Assembly: GCA_006538405.1 (NCBI GenBank)
Contig: BJKQ01000006.1
Coordinates: 1,697,001-1,761,000, forward strand
DNA length: 64,000 nt
DNA from: Hansfordia pulvinata
Lineage: Eukaryota; Ascomycota; Sordariomycetes; Xylariales
Direction of reading: 5' to 3'
Each line of letters opens with the position of its first letter. Within the stretch, counting starts at the first letter, position 1. Below, piece by piece: positions 21,947-36,653 of this stretch. The translations under genes were made by a program, and so were the position numbers. The notes under the pieces were generated by a model. The model was not told the DNA's origin and ran no database searches. It saw only the letters and a program-made list of their open reading frames with translations.

Positions 21947-24629
21947 TCAGTCGTCCTCAATGTCGTCGTCACTCAGTACCAGCTTCTGAACCGGCAAGGC
22001 CGACACAGAAGCATCGCTCCTCTGCTGAATACCAACTCTACGCTTGCGAGGCGACAACTCTTCCGTGGGTTTGTCCGTGGCCCAGCTGTCTGCCGTCGTC
22101 GCATTCTCGTCGTCGCTGGCGGCAGCCTCCTCGTCTGTCTGCCCCCTATCCCGAGAAAGACACGACCTTCTCCAGCTCTTTCAAGCGAAAGTTCGTGAAC
22201 GTATTCTTCTTGCTTCGGGCGATTTGAGCCATGTAGGGTAGGCGCTCGAGGATCATTTCTCGACGTGCTGAGCTCCCAAGAGATAGAAGTGGGCCGCTGC
22301 TTTCCCGCTCCGTCGTATCTTTCTTCTGGGCCTTCTGAACAGACGATGACGCTTGCTTCTCGATCCAGTTCTTGCTTTCCGAAGTCTGCGTACGCTTGAA
22401 GGCTGCCGCACCATCCGTCATGGCATGGCCTGATCCGTTGAGGAGGTTGGTGGACCAGTGGTCGACCATGTCCTCCAACTCTTCCTTCTCCCTCCATAGT
22501 TTGATGCTCGTCGGGTAGAACATCTTGAACGCATCACCCCCTCCCCTGCCGACGGACGAAGCGATACGCTTCACTGGGGACGGAAGGGAGAATAAAAGAC
22601 CCCTGGTGGCAACCTGGAACGTGATTTCATCTTGCTTGAGCGTTTGGCTTGCCGAGTCTTTGGACATAGCCCCCATCGCAGAACGGCTATTTCCGAAGAA
22701 GACATCCCACGACGGACACAAGAGGTCGCTTTCGGAGAGGTACTCGATGCAATGGTTGATATAATCGAGCGAAGAGTGGTGATCCGATGGCCCAGTAGCT
22801 TCACAGGACAGAGCGTAGTTTTCGTGTAGTGCCGAGATAAACGTCTGTGTATCCGTTCCAGTCTCGTCAACGAGCGTATTGACCGACACCTCCGACCTCT
22901 TGGGGCGCGAGAATGCGCCGAGGAAGGGTGGCAAGCTTTCAGCCATGCCCTCTGCAGTTGTCGTGGACATGGGCTGCTCCTCGCGTTTGTTGTACACAAT
23001 CTTACCGACGGAATGGAAGATGCCCAGGCTAGCTTCTCGTTGCGACACCAGTTCCAAGCTCTCCTCCTCACCTCTGGTCAAAGCGACACCACTCTTGGCG
23101 CCCCTTTTCGGTTTCGTGAATGCTACTCTGGAGCCCCAGTCCGCATCTGAGTCGCCCTTGAGACAGAGGAATTCGAGTGTCGAGATCGCGCTGCGTATAT
23201 CTCCGATTTCGCCAATTCTCTTCAGCACTTGCGGGCCCGGTGTCTTCTTGCGGCCCGATTTGCGAGCTTCTTTGCGCACAATCATTTCCAAGGCGCTTGC
23301 CAGCAGTGTGGGGGCCACGGGGTTAAACTCGATTAGACAAGCCCCGGGATGGCGTGTGATCTCAGGGCCCAGTAATCGGTGAGCTGTGAAGCTGTCGGCA
23401 GAGGCCGAGGTGGTCGTGAGCAGTGTTTCGGAAATAACCATGATGACAGGCGTGATAGGATCTTTGCTTGCTTGCCGGCCATAGCTTGCCAGTGAAGGGG
23501 TGTTGGCCGTTAGATACTGTAATATCGTGTCGCGAAACGACGTAAGTGCCGTGGACTTGCGCATGAATGTGTTAGGGAATTCCTCGATCAGAATCATCTT
23601 CCGACTCTGGCTTGTTGACTCGTCTCTGGGGCTGGGTACGGACGGCTGAGAGGTGGCTTCGAGATTGAGCTGGCCAAACTTCCCGGTTCTGCCAAGGAAC
23701 TCTTGAAATTGATCCGAGGCAGACTGGTAGCCCTGGGCCGCTCCCAACGACCCTGTCGGATTCCTCCACTCGGCCAGCTCGTAGCCCATCTCCTTGGCCA
23801 ACAAGCGAACAGTCGTTGTTTTGCCAGTGCCCGCGGCGCCTTTCAAGATCAGGAGTCGCTGTCTGAGACGCCCAGCAGTGACATCTTCTAGCCACCTGCG
23901 GACGTCGGAAACCTTTTTCTTGTGGACTGCAAGCTCGTCTAGATTGACAGGGCCAAACCGCTCGCACCAAGGCCGCTGATCGTCACTTGGGAGAGGTTCT
24001 TGCGATACATTGGCGGGCCGGAGGAATTTTTGGCTGGACGTGGAGGGAGGGCCAGCGACGGGTGCAAAGGGGTTCCGACCGCGCCTTTGCGCATTCTGGC
24101 CGACACGGCTTGTGGTGGCAGGGATTGTCTCGCCTACGTCATCGTCGTCGGAAACCGATATAGGGTCGCTTGTGATATCTTCGAGTTTCTTCGAGGGCCT
24201 GGGCGCAGGCTTGGGCGGTGCTCGCTCGGCCTGTTTGGAGAACAGGGTGACAAGGTCGGCACTCTTTCCCTTCTCAGGGGGCTTGCTCTTAGAAGCTACA
24301 CGGGGCTTCGGTTTGACGGGACTCGTAGTGCTTTTCGATGCAGGGCGGGCACTGGCTGAGCTTAGAGAGTTCTGGGAACGGACGGGCTTGCTGGTGGCTG
24401 GCTGAATCTGAGTTGCTGACCGGGTGGATTTTCGCGCCGGGCTGGGAGACGGGGTGTGTTCGTGCGTGCTAGGAGCGGTGGCCGTGGCCGAGGGTTCAGG
24501 CCGATCGGGCGAAGACAGGAGATAGCTGGCAAGGGTGTTCACGGCGGGCTTCGAGCCCGAGTCGTCGAAGTCGTCGTCGGACTCTTGGAGAACATTACGT
24601 CGCCTCCGCTTAGCCGGCGGCAGGACCAT
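21947..24629 (-). CDS. rad17: Rad17/Rad24 DNA-damage checkpoint clamp loader
   Basis: The large subunit of the alternative clamp loader that places the 9-1-1 ring on DNA at damage sites, working with RFC2-5 in the nucleus. I choose ATG 24629 (MVLPPAKRRRR, a basic nuclear-type start), because the longer frame from 24674 begins with GTG. A Ser/Pro-rich N-terminal region precedes the AAA+ core: Walker A GAAGTGKTTT at about residues 263-272 and an acidic Walker B-like ILIEEFPN at about 343. The frame is uninterrupted and intronless to a TAG at 22146-22148. The natural C-terminus continues on the same strand as a Ser/Asp-rich acidic tail (..EEAAASDDEN.., ending SDDDIEDD) to TGA at 21947. Reaching it needs one extra base in each of two G runs (plus-strand CCC 22150-22152 and CCCCC 22142-22146). 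Expected full length is about 894 residues. An acidic end is usual for Rad17. Confidence 0.88.
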
Positions 24630-26384
24630 GTTTTCGAGTAGCGTGGGCTGGTAGGTCGAGGGTATTTGTATCACGAGATGGTCCTTCTGAGACTGGCTAC
24701 CTACAAGTAGGCGTGGCGGCTTGCTCAGGCATCAGGAGCATGATAAATTTCGACGCGGTGTGCTCGGCGAGTGGGAGGTCAGGCCAGCCAGGACTATGGA
24801 GGAGCGAGATGGTGGGCGGAGGTTCAGCATGGGGCGGCAGAAAGAAAATGACCCGGCTGCTGTGGGTGCAGAGGGAGTCGCGATCGAGGGGTTGATGTCA
24901 TTTCTGGCGGTTGCCTTGTCGGTTGCCAGAACGCAAAGCGGCTGATGGCTCCGGTCTTGGGCAGGGCCGGCGCGCTTCTGGGCTGCGAGTCGCGGTTGCC
25001 GTCGCGGTACGCTAGAGATCAATTAAGATGTGGGGCACTCATCAGGTAAAGATCTCCTGGTCAGAGTGACCCGCTTTTGCTCCGCAGTCTGTTGGCATGA
25101 TTGGGTACCAGTAGGTACAGGCGGGGAGTACGAGTACTCATACCCGTACGGATACACCTGGAATGAGCCAAGCGGTTTGATAGAAAGGAGCAGAGAGATC
25201 AATCGAGCCAGCTTGAACAGGGCCAACAACTGACAGTTGGTAATGTACTGCACCGCTACGAGGAAGCCCAGTGAAGCCTTGTTTTAGGCAGCAAAGAGGG
25301 GGCGCATTCGACGCCGAGTCTCTTCTTTGCAGGAAACTTCAACTTAGCCCATCGAGCGAGCAGAGGGGTAACCACGTGAAGGAGCGGGCAAAGGAGCAAA
25401 GTCAACCTACATGTAATTCTTTCATCTCTGGCCGAAATCTACACGAGTCTTTAGCCACACCAGTTGCCTGACACCCTATCATATTCATGAGCCTCACAAC
25501 CTGGGTCTCGTTTTTTGTTTGTTAAGTTGGTTTATAGTTTTAACATGGGGTTTCTCGTTTTCTTTGCCCACTTATGCTGCCGAACTGACCAGCCATCCTT
25601 AATAAGAACATGCAGCCTGTAAGTATAAAGCATCTCGAGGCGAGCATTATGTACCTGCCTGCAAATGTCTCGTTTAGCGCGGGCACTCGCAGCTGGAGCA
25701 CGAACAGTGGCAGGATTGACGTTCGGCGCTAACGAGGACTTTAAGGCTTTATGCCGCCCGAATAGCGGTGGAAGCCCTCGGCGTGGACTGTAAAGTGAAA
25801 AGACCTAGAGGGTCAGGAAGCTAAACAATGCTGCACTAAGCAGGCAGCTAACCACAAATAGAGGCGCGGCTCTGATCCGCTACCCATCCATCACCTACCT
25901 TGCACGGCGCGGGCGACCTATCAGGGGGTTCGGCGTGCAAGGCGTGCTCCAGCTACGGGCATGGGAGTGGGGCAGACAGAAGAGGGGCACGAGGGGCATG
26001 AGCATAGGTACGGAGAGGTGGCATACACAGTGGAGGAGGGGCGAAGGGGGATGGGAGGGGGAGGACCCCAGAAGGAGGTTTGGAAGACACCAGCTCGAAA
26101 TACCGGCCTCCACCGGTAGACGGGCTAGCAGTAGAGGTACTTGACCTTGCCCCCGTGGGCATTGGGATGGGATGTACCGGAGGGGCACTGGCCGAGGGGC
26201 TGTTTCATTTCCCTGGGCTATCAAGCTGCAACCCGTGCCTCCTGGCCAGTGCAACTACCCCTTTGACCTGTCCAGGATAAATACGCCCTTTCTTCTCTCT
26301 GCCTGCACGACAAGCTCTCTGCTCACCCCTCCCCGCCCTAGATTTCCTCCCAATTGCTTCACTTTGCCACTTCTCGTCGTCAAC
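24630..26384. other. Intergenic region between rad17 and the epimerase gene
   Basis: Divergent promoter space. It holds one TACGAGTA octamer (25129-25136), an AT-richer patch (about 25480-25640) and a GA/CT-rich leader just before the epimerase ATG. No gene recognised. Confidence 0.5.
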
Positions 26385-27775
<1,391 letters not shown>

Positions 27776-30700
27776 GCGAAAAAACAAGACGATGAAAAGC
27801 GCGCACACGAAGGCGACCTGGGAACACTGTTTTGCAAAAAAGAAGGAACAGAAGCCTGAAAACTCGTGAGCGCATAGAATAGAAGAGCTCGACGAGAAGC
27901 TTCAACCTCAAAATACCCCAAATAAATCACAATTGCCAAAATGTATCGGCTGAAAAGATTCGCGGCTACTGGTGTGCAACACAGCATATACGTGATGCAA
28001 GAAGCGTAACTGTGCATGAGCCCAGCTTCAGCGAGGTTGGAGTCGGCAGATGACGGCGCCGCGATGACGGCAGCAGACGGACTCGTTCAGGCAGGCATGT
28101 GCAGCTTCACACCCGCTAGACTGGGCCTCCTGCAAGGAAGCCTGGGCAATGTGGGCATGGGATGGCCAAGAACGCGAATGTGCAGATAGCGATTTGATAC
28201 TGGTATGCTCGTACGGGTGGGCAGGGGTGCAAGGCCCAGGAAGATGCCGAGCGCAACTGTGAGCCGCATCGAGGAACAAGGACCGGGACTCTTCAAGGGC
28301 TGTCAGTGATTCAGAGACGGGGCAATTCGCAACTTGGTTTGAAGTCGGGGCAGCTGACAGTTCGTGCTCTGTAGAATGCAGCCCAAGGAGACGTCTGTCT
28401 CAAAGCCTGTACACGAAAGCTCCGCCTTCCCAAGGGAGCAGACGATCCCGGCGAGTCCATGCTACGAGCCCATTCCCCATGCATGTAATTGCACGGGTAG
28501 CCCAGTTTCCCAGTCCAGTCCAGTTGAGTTGATAGCGTCGCGCATGACGCTATTGCTTGGGGAAAGCCAAGGGGAGAGGCCGCGTACGCGTATCTCTTGC
28601 GACGACCCGAGGAGCGCGGCTCAGTCAGCACGGGGCTGCGAACGAGCTTGTGTCAGCATAGCTATGGCTCTCGTAAAGTCGTCGCGTCGCCAAGGCTTGG
28701 ATCGGCGAGGCAGATTACTCGCGACCCGGGCTGTTTTCTCTCGGAAGCTTGGGGGCTTGCTACGCTTGCTTCGAAGAAGCGACGAACCTTGATTTCGGCC
28801 TGGGGTCTTGTCGAGCACGGGGGGTCCCCGGCCGGCCCCAGAGCATCCGAGAGGCTGGCGGCGAGGATGGTGGACTCTGGGCTGCGGGACATTGTCAGGT
28901 TGGTCCACGTTCCGTCTTGGTGCGTGGGTGGCGGTGGCAGCTCTGCGTGCGTCTGTGGGGACGGGGGGCCGGGCGGCCAAGGAGGCTGTGCAACGGGTGA
29001 TCGCCGGCTCTATCAGAGACAAAGCCCCAGCGCTAACTAGGCTGGTCGGCCCCTGGGAGTAATAAGGGATCTGGGATTCGCCTTGGAGATTCGGCAAAGT
29101 GCGAGAATTTACATGCGTGTTGAATTCCGCGGAGGATATCAGAAGAAGAAGAAGAATACATGTAAGAATTCGATAGTATCAAGAGGCGAGTGACTTTCTG
29201 AGAATGTTGCATGGAGTGGCCCGTTAAATCCACGATGAGCACCCCCAGTTCGGCCGCATTTGGATGATGCAGTTACTCGTATCTTCGGTTGCATTGCACT
29301 TCAGGTACGTGTATGTCTGGTGCAGCTAGATCCACTCGGACCTGGACGCTTTGGCAAGAGTCTTTTGAGTAATCCATCAGCCCGACAACATGAGTATCCT
29401 TCACTGTGAAGCCGCCGCCTGCAAGTAAGTGCCTACCTAACTAACGCATTCAATACGAGTATAGGGAGAGATCAATCAGCAGCGGCAGCAGACGGCGGCC
29501 AGGCAGACACATTGCGGCATTGCGGCGCCGGCGGCGCGGCGTATAAGTGGACGGCCCCGGGCGCTGGCTCGCTTCTGTGTGGCCAGTGCAGACGGACAGC
29601 GACTGCGCCTCGTTTGGGCCGCCGCCCGTCCGGCGCAAGCTTCCATGGTTCATGGCCATCCTTGATGCGATGGGCACATGGCTACATCTCGGTACCCGTA
29701 CACGCTGCGCCAGTCTTGCGCGGGACCTCGTACGCGGCTCTGGCAGGTAGCTACCTATGCAATCATGTACGCTGGGAACCAGCCCGTGTGCAACCAAAGA
29801 GATCGATGCCGTCGTTGCGTTGCTGCTCGTGGTAGGTCTCATTCCGCTCAATGCAGTATCGAAAAGGCAGATATCCCATTGTCGAGGACAGACGAGCAGA
29901 GGTAGCCAGGTACCTGTGGATGTAAGTGGGATACAGTTCCAAGCTCGGTGGAGGCCGTACTCGTACCTCTTGTTGTAGCCAGCCTGAATAGTACCGGGCA
30001 CCCGGGCTACCAGCCACGCCAGCCCAGGCATTTACTACGGCATCGGGCACAGCCCGTTGCGCTCTAAGGGGTTCTAGCGCAGTGTTGCGCGGCCCAGTCA
30101 CTGGAGCCTCTCCATCTGTAGATGTACCCTGGCTCTCCCCTGGAAGTACTCCCACGCACCCTGCCTGGCCCGGATGAATCCGTCGCTCGCCGCATCAAAC
30201 GGGAATTCGACGTCGAGTCTTGCATGTCTCGCACGTCTCGCAGGTTGCCTCTCCATATCCTCCTCCTTCCTTGGACACGTCTTCTCCCTCCCCTCTCTAC
30301 TCGCAATTTGCATTCTTCGCCCTGGTCTGCGCTTCACAGAACGGCCTCCCTCCCTGACCAGCGTGCCCAGGCTCACCAGGTACAATCCAAGACAGGGCCT
30401 GAGATTCCATTGCTAGGCCGACCCGCCGCTGCTTCTCGCCTGCAACGTCATCGTAACGCTGCGTGTCGCCCTCGTTGCTTTTCCCGTACCAAGTCTGCTC
30501 TGCGCGTACGACTGGAGCAGATCTATGAGGATCACTGCGGTTGCATACGAGTACTCATACCTAATCCAACGCAGCTGTCGACCCTTGCGCCGCTCCGGTC
30601 CTGTCCCTCTTCATCAATCGTCGAATCCACCCAGCGCCTGCGAGCTTAGCACCCATGCCACGATAGACGAGGTCGCGAGTTGCACAGCACTCCGTCTGTG

Positions 30701-31006
30701 CTCATAGCCCGATTGCCCCTCGAAGATCCCGTTGAACATCCTATTCCACGTAGGCCTCAAAAATTGGTCTGCTGAAGCACAGCGCCGGCTCTATTCACCT
30801 TGCTCTCCTGCACCGGAGTTCCAGTCTGCGAATAGAAGCACGCTACGAGGCCGCCGTCACAGCCCAGACGTCTAATTTAGGTGCATTGCTAGTGCCCGAG
30901 CCAGCAGGCACCCATGGTCAGCCCAGCCTCTACTTGAACCCCCCACGCCCCGGCCGGACGTACGGCCTTCACCGCCCAGCCTGCCATCTCGAGCCCGTCA
31001 GGCGCC
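27776..31006. other. Long intergenic region without recognised genes
   Basis: About 3.2 kb. It contains several TACGAGTA-type octamers (29274-29281, 29454-29461, 29958-29965, 30546-30553). Frames on both strands lack domains. The last part (about 30.2-31.0 kb), CT-rich in places, is likely the promoter and leader of the ankyrin gene. Confidence 0.5.
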
Positions 31007-34000
31007 ATGCCTGGTCGCATCGACACCATCATGGAGCACTACCCCGTGCAGTTCCACGACGACCGGCGCAGCCGACTGAGCCAGCTTGGCGCCGAATGGG
31101 GCATTGCCGCCCAGCCCGCGCCCGCCCCGCCCCAGAGGCCGGAGCCTCCTCAGTCATACCGCACCAGGAACGACGACGACATTGCCGAAGAGCTGCTCAA
31201 GAAACAGCGACATGCTGACGCCCAGGCCGACAAGGCGAAGGGCGGCCTCTCCCGCGCCTTCACCACCAAGAAGCGCGCCTGGGAGTACAAGGAGATCTAT
31301 GCCGCCCTCATCAACCACGTCGCCAGCAAGGGCTCGCCGGGCGTCGCCGAAGCCCTCGTCGCCCAGCTGAACCTCGCCGGCGGGAACGTCAATGTCGCCC
31401 AAAAGAGCCGGACCAGCTTGCTAACCCGCAGGAAGAGTCTCGAGTTTGGTGGCGAGCGCAGTCAGTTGCTTCAGAGCGCCGTTCAGAACGGCCACCTTGA
31501 GATGGTTGAGGTCCTCCTGCCCTACGCGGACCCCACGAGCCTGGACACGGCACTGCCGATAGCGCTGCGGAACGGCCACGTGCCCATCCTGGAGATGCTC
31601 ATCGGGTACGGAGCCCGCGCTTCTCAAACCTCGGACGGCCAAGAAGCCTTTCGCTCGGCTTGCGTGGTCGGTGGACAGCCTGAGCTGATCCGGCTGATTG
31701 TGTCTTCCGAGGGCCGCCCGCCAACGTCGTGGATGTCCCAGTCCATGGTCGATGCAGCCCGGGCCGGGTGCGTGGAAACCGTCGCACACCTCAGTCAATC
31801 AACAGCAGATGGCAACCACGACAATGCCGCCGCTCTGAAAACAGCCGTTAGTCTGGGCCGGCGAGATATTGCTTTGGCTGTGGCTCTCGGCAACTCCCCG
31901 CCGAAACAGCCGGGTCTCAACGAGGCGTTTTCCCAGCTCCTCGGCCACCAGGGCATCAACCCCAACGAGAAAATGGCCATGGCCGAGATTTTGCTTTGCG
32001 CTGGGGCCGAGGGCGACATTGTGGCTCAAGCTCTGGTCAACGCATGCGCGACCGCTTACGTGGACATGATCCGGCTATTGGTGTCATATGGCGCATCTCT
32101 GGACTACCAGGGTGCAATCGCGCTGCGCAGAGCCGTCAGCAAGGGAAACGTCGATCTGGCAGACGTGTTGCTGAGCGGTCGATCCTCTTTAGATCCCAGG
32201 CATGCTTCCGACTGCGTCGGTATCATGCCCAAGAACGTTCGCCCAGAAGACCGATTGACTTTTCTCAACCTGCTGCTTCGTAGAGGCGCCGCGGGGCTGG
32301 CCGTGGACGAATCCTTGGTGGACGCCACCGAGGCTGGTGATGTCGAGGCGGCCAGGCTTTTGCTTACACCTCTGTTTCCAGGAGCGAGGAGGACAAGCGC
32401 CCAGAATCCGAAAAAGGGTCGACAAAGTACGGTTTTCGAACGGCACGAAACGGCGCGGACAGATTACAAAGGGGGACTCGCGCTGCACATTGCTGTCAAG
32501 AAGGGGCTGACATCCATCGCCAGCCTCATTGTCTCGAATCAACCGCCCTCGTCAGAAATACTGGCGCAAATTTTCCCCAGCGCCCGCAACCTGGCTCCGC
32601 TGGAAAGGTACCAGATCACAGAGATGTTCCTGCGTGCCGGGCTATCAGGAGCCGCGGTGCACTCCGCGCTGGGCAGTGCCATCGATGAGCAAACGCCAAA
32701 TCGAGACGAGAGACTGATCGCGTTGTTGTTGAAGTACAACGCGGACGTGAATTTCAACGAAGGGCACAGCTTGACGGCAGCTATCAGGCTAAAAGATATT
32801 GGGCTTTTGGACAAGCTGCTCAGAAGCAGGCCGACATTCCAGTCCGCAGCAAAAGCGATACCCAGAGCTCTGGAGATCGGCGAGGAGGGAGTTCGTTTCA
32901 AGATCGTGAGCATGCTGATAGAGGCTGGTGCGCGACAAGGTGGAGATGAGATTTCGACCGCCCTGGAACCTACGATCCGCACTCAGCCCACCGACAAACC
33001 TCTCCTGAAACTATTGCTTCAGCAAGGGAATGCGGACGTCAACGTCAATGCGGGGATAGCGGTTGCTAGAGCGGCCCAGCACTCCGACCCCGAGGTCTTT
33101 CACATGGTGATTGGTGTTGGCCGTCCGAACGCCATCAGCGTGGAGTGCGGTCTTCGAAGCATTGCGCTACTGCCGGCATCTGTGGCTAAAGCTAGCAAGC
33201 TCGACCAGCTTCTTCGCCGGCACCCATCGGAGCGTGTGGCGACTGACCTTTTGATTTCCGAGGTTCAGTCGCTGGTCAAGACCGACCAGTCCCAGCAAGA
33301 CCTGTCATCCATGAAGGTTCTTCTGGCCAACGGCGCCGACATCAATGCAAACAACGGAAAGCCTCTTCAGGATGCCATATCAGCAGCTGACATCTCAGTA
33401 GTGGACTTGCTGTTCACTGCCAAGCCGAGCCCGAACTCTCTGTCTTTCGCCATGCCACCTGCTCTGCGGATCCGAGACCCTATGGATCGACTCACATTCG
33501 CAAAGAAGATCTTGCAAAGCGGCATACCACCTGCCGAGGTCAACAGAGCCCTCATCTTCTCCGTCAAGACCTTCCCCGACGACATATCGCTTCTGAACGC
33601 GCTGCTGGTCCATGCCGACACTGAGGACGGAGTCGCCTTGATCGAAGCTATCAAGTCAGAGCGCCAAGATATCGTCGACCTCATTCTTGGAAAGAAGCAG
33701 TTTTCTGTCGATGTTTTGAACGACGGTTTCATTCAGGCTACACAGTGGAAGAACAAACGCACCCGGAGCATCTCTTGTGGAAATCTTCTCAAGGCTGGCG
33801 CAAATGGAGATGTTGTTTCAGATGCCCTGCTGAGAGCAGCGTCAGATGGAGATGTCGACTTTGGCACTATCCTGGTGCAGAATGGCGGGAGTGTCGACCA
33901 CAAGAACGGACAAGCCGTGGTTGAGGCGTGTCGATCAGGTTCGGCAGATGTCTTGACTATGCTGCTTGCCGGCGGGGCCAAGGTCAATCAACAGATCCTC

Positions 34001-36653
34001 CAACGCGGATTCCAAGCAGCAACTGAGATTGGTGATCTGGGCAAACGCCAGCAGATATTCAAGCTTCTGCTGGAGATGGGGGCAACCGGTGAGGTTGTGG
34101 ATGCCCAGCTGGTCTCTGCCGGCCGCTATGGTGACAGTGGCATCGATCTGGTCAAGTTGCTTCTGTTTCACGGAGCGAGTCCCGACTACAATGAGGGAGA
34201 AGCGGTGGAGAAGGCCACGCGCAGCGCCTTCTTGGAGAACTTGGAAATGCTCTTGGGTCTTGCGGAGGTTGGCGGTCGTCACAGGCGACCATCTTCGCAT
34301 ACTCTGGTGAAGGCGATGGATGCTTCCTGGGATCTCAGCCGTGACACCAGATTCCAGGTGATGGACTGGATATTCCGCGCAGGGAAGCCCGCTCCGAGTG
34401 CTCTTCACGATGCGTTGAACCGCATTGTCAACGAGAACGACCCCGAGGAAAGGCTAATCGAGCTCTTCGTGACTCATCGTGCCTCGCCAACGGCCAACGA
34501 TTGCAAAACATTGATCGACGCAGCACGAACTCTATCAGCTCCTGCTTTTACTCAACTGCTGGAGGCGAAGGTGTCTCCAGACGATGCGTCACTTGTTTTC
34601 AGCCAAGTTTTCCAACCAAAGACAGCTGGGAATTGGCTGAATGATCGCGGGTTGGAAATGGCTAGGTCGCTGCTGCAGCAAGGGGCGCATGGGGATGGAG
34701 TCGGCACCGCGTTCGTTGCTGTTCTCAACATCTACGCCGAGAACGCCGGAAGCGTCGCCGACACGTTTGTGGAGCTTCTACTCAAACACGGAGCTGATGT
34801 AAACCACAATCATGGCGAGGCTTTGCAGAATGCTGCTGCGCAAGGTCATGCCGACCTACTCAGGGTACTGCTGCAGCAGAAGCCAAACGTCGAAGCGCTG
34901 ACTCTGGCGTTCCCCAAGATCTTCGATGCCAATGCACCCGAGGAAGAAATCCACCAACTGATCACCATGTTCGCCGAGTACAGCGACGGCCAGAGCCGCC
35001 TCGACGTTTTGTTTGTGTACCCCGGGTCCGAACCGGTCATGTTCCGAGCACTAGCGCAATTTCCAAGGTCGACAAGGATCCTGCAGGCTCTCCTCGACGT
35101 TGGATATTATCATGAACAACTGACAACATATCATGTCATGCCGGACGTGGAGGACGAGGAGCAGGTGACGCTTTTGATGTGGGCCTTGTTGCAACCGCAG
35201 AAGAAAATCAGCAGCGCCGTCGTCAATCTGCTGGTCGATAACGGCGGTAAGTATCTGGTCCTAATCCCTGGATGCTGTTCATCAACTAACGCAGACCGAT
35301 TTTTCAGCCAAGGTCAACTTCCAGACTCCTCTTTCTCACCGTACCCCCCTGATGGAGGCCATTGTCACGGGCAGGAAAGACCTGGTACGATGCCTGCTTC
35401 TGGCAGGAGCGGAGGTCGATGTGACCGACATCTCCGGGAATTCGCCGCTCTCGATGGCCACCGCGGTGGGCGGAGACCTGGGCACGACCATGATGGGCAA
35501 CCTTCTTGCGGCTGGGGCGTCCAAGAACGATGGCTCTCTGCACAATGCCGCCAGGGAACTTAACCTGCAAGCTATGCAAGTTCTGATGGAGTATGGGCAC
35601 GACCCCGACTTTCCCAGTCCGCTCCACGATGGCCGCAGCGCCTTGGCGGAGCTTTGCCTCCATGCCGCCGGCCAGGGCGAGATCACCCCAACCAGCGAGA
35701 AGGCGATGGAGAAAGCCATCGACCTCCTGATTACCAACGGCACCGACTTCACCCTGCTGTCGGGAGGCAAGTCGGCGCTTCTGCTCGCCTTTGAAGCAGC
35801 CGACCCGATAACGACTACCAAGGTTCTGCTGCGAGCTTTCATGTGGAAGTCGATCAACAAGCCGTTCAACCAGTACACCGACAACGGGCTGACGTACTCA
35901 CCCACAATGTACGTCCGCCGGGTGCTGCCGGAATCCGACCACAAAGAGCAGCTGCTCGTGCTCCTGAAAGCGAACCGTGCGCACGACGTATACTATGCGG
36001 AGTCGGGCCCGCAGCCCGAGGAGGCGGTGGGACTGCCGCAGCATCTGCTGGTCGAGGAGCAACAGCGCAAGGCGCGGGAGGAGCGGATCAAGAAGGAAGG
36101 CGAAGACCACCAGCTGGCGATCCAGCGCAACAAGGAGCTTGCCTCGGTGCAAGCCCAGATCTGGGCGCAGCAGGCGGAGCTTGAGGACGCACGCAAGAAG
36201 CGGTCCCACAACGTGGACATGATGGCGCTCCAAGAGCGAGCCCAGGTGGAGGAGAACATCTTCAACGCGTCGCTGCGGCAGCAGAGGGCACGGGAGGCGG
36301 CGGACCTGACCCACCAGAAGGCGCTGACGACGGCGAGCGTGAGCCGGGCGCAGGCGATCGCCGAGGCGGAGCTGGCGACGGAGTCGAAGAAGCAGACGCG
36401 GATGCTGGAGTGGGAGCGGGACCTGGGCAACGAGCGGGTGGGCAACGCGACGCAGATGTCGAGCATCAAGCTGCGGGAGCGGGAGGAGATGGACCGCCTG
36501 GACAAGGCGGCCGACGCCCGGCTCCGGTCGCGCTTCCAGGAGCAGAAGAAGCTGGTCGACAGCCAGAACGCCCTCGCCTCCAACCTGGGCGGGCCCAACG
36601 CCGCGGCCAACCGACGCCAGATTGGCTTCATCTCGGGCGAGCAGCTCGACTGA
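31007..36653 (+). CDS. Giant ankyrin-repeat protein with C-terminal coiled coil
   Basis: A two-exon gene (31007-35246 and 35308-36653; intron 61 bp, donor gtaagt, acceptor tcag, codon split in phase 1) encoding 1,861 residues. After a short basic N-terminus (about 1-110), the protein is a long solenoid of ankyrin-like units (LLxxGADVNxNxGxAL and variants). From about residue 327 to 1230 the units fall into a higher-order repeat of roughly 92-102 residues. More canonical ankyrins follow the intron (TPLMEAIVTGRKDLVRCLLLAGAEVDV). From about residue 1661 to 1840 comes a long, highly charged, Gln/Glu/Arg-rich coiled coil. No NACHT, kinase, HET or other effector domain is visible. Ankyrin solenoids bind proteins, so a large scaffold is likely; the partner and site are unknown. 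The frame is clean over 5.6 kb. Confidence 0.9.
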
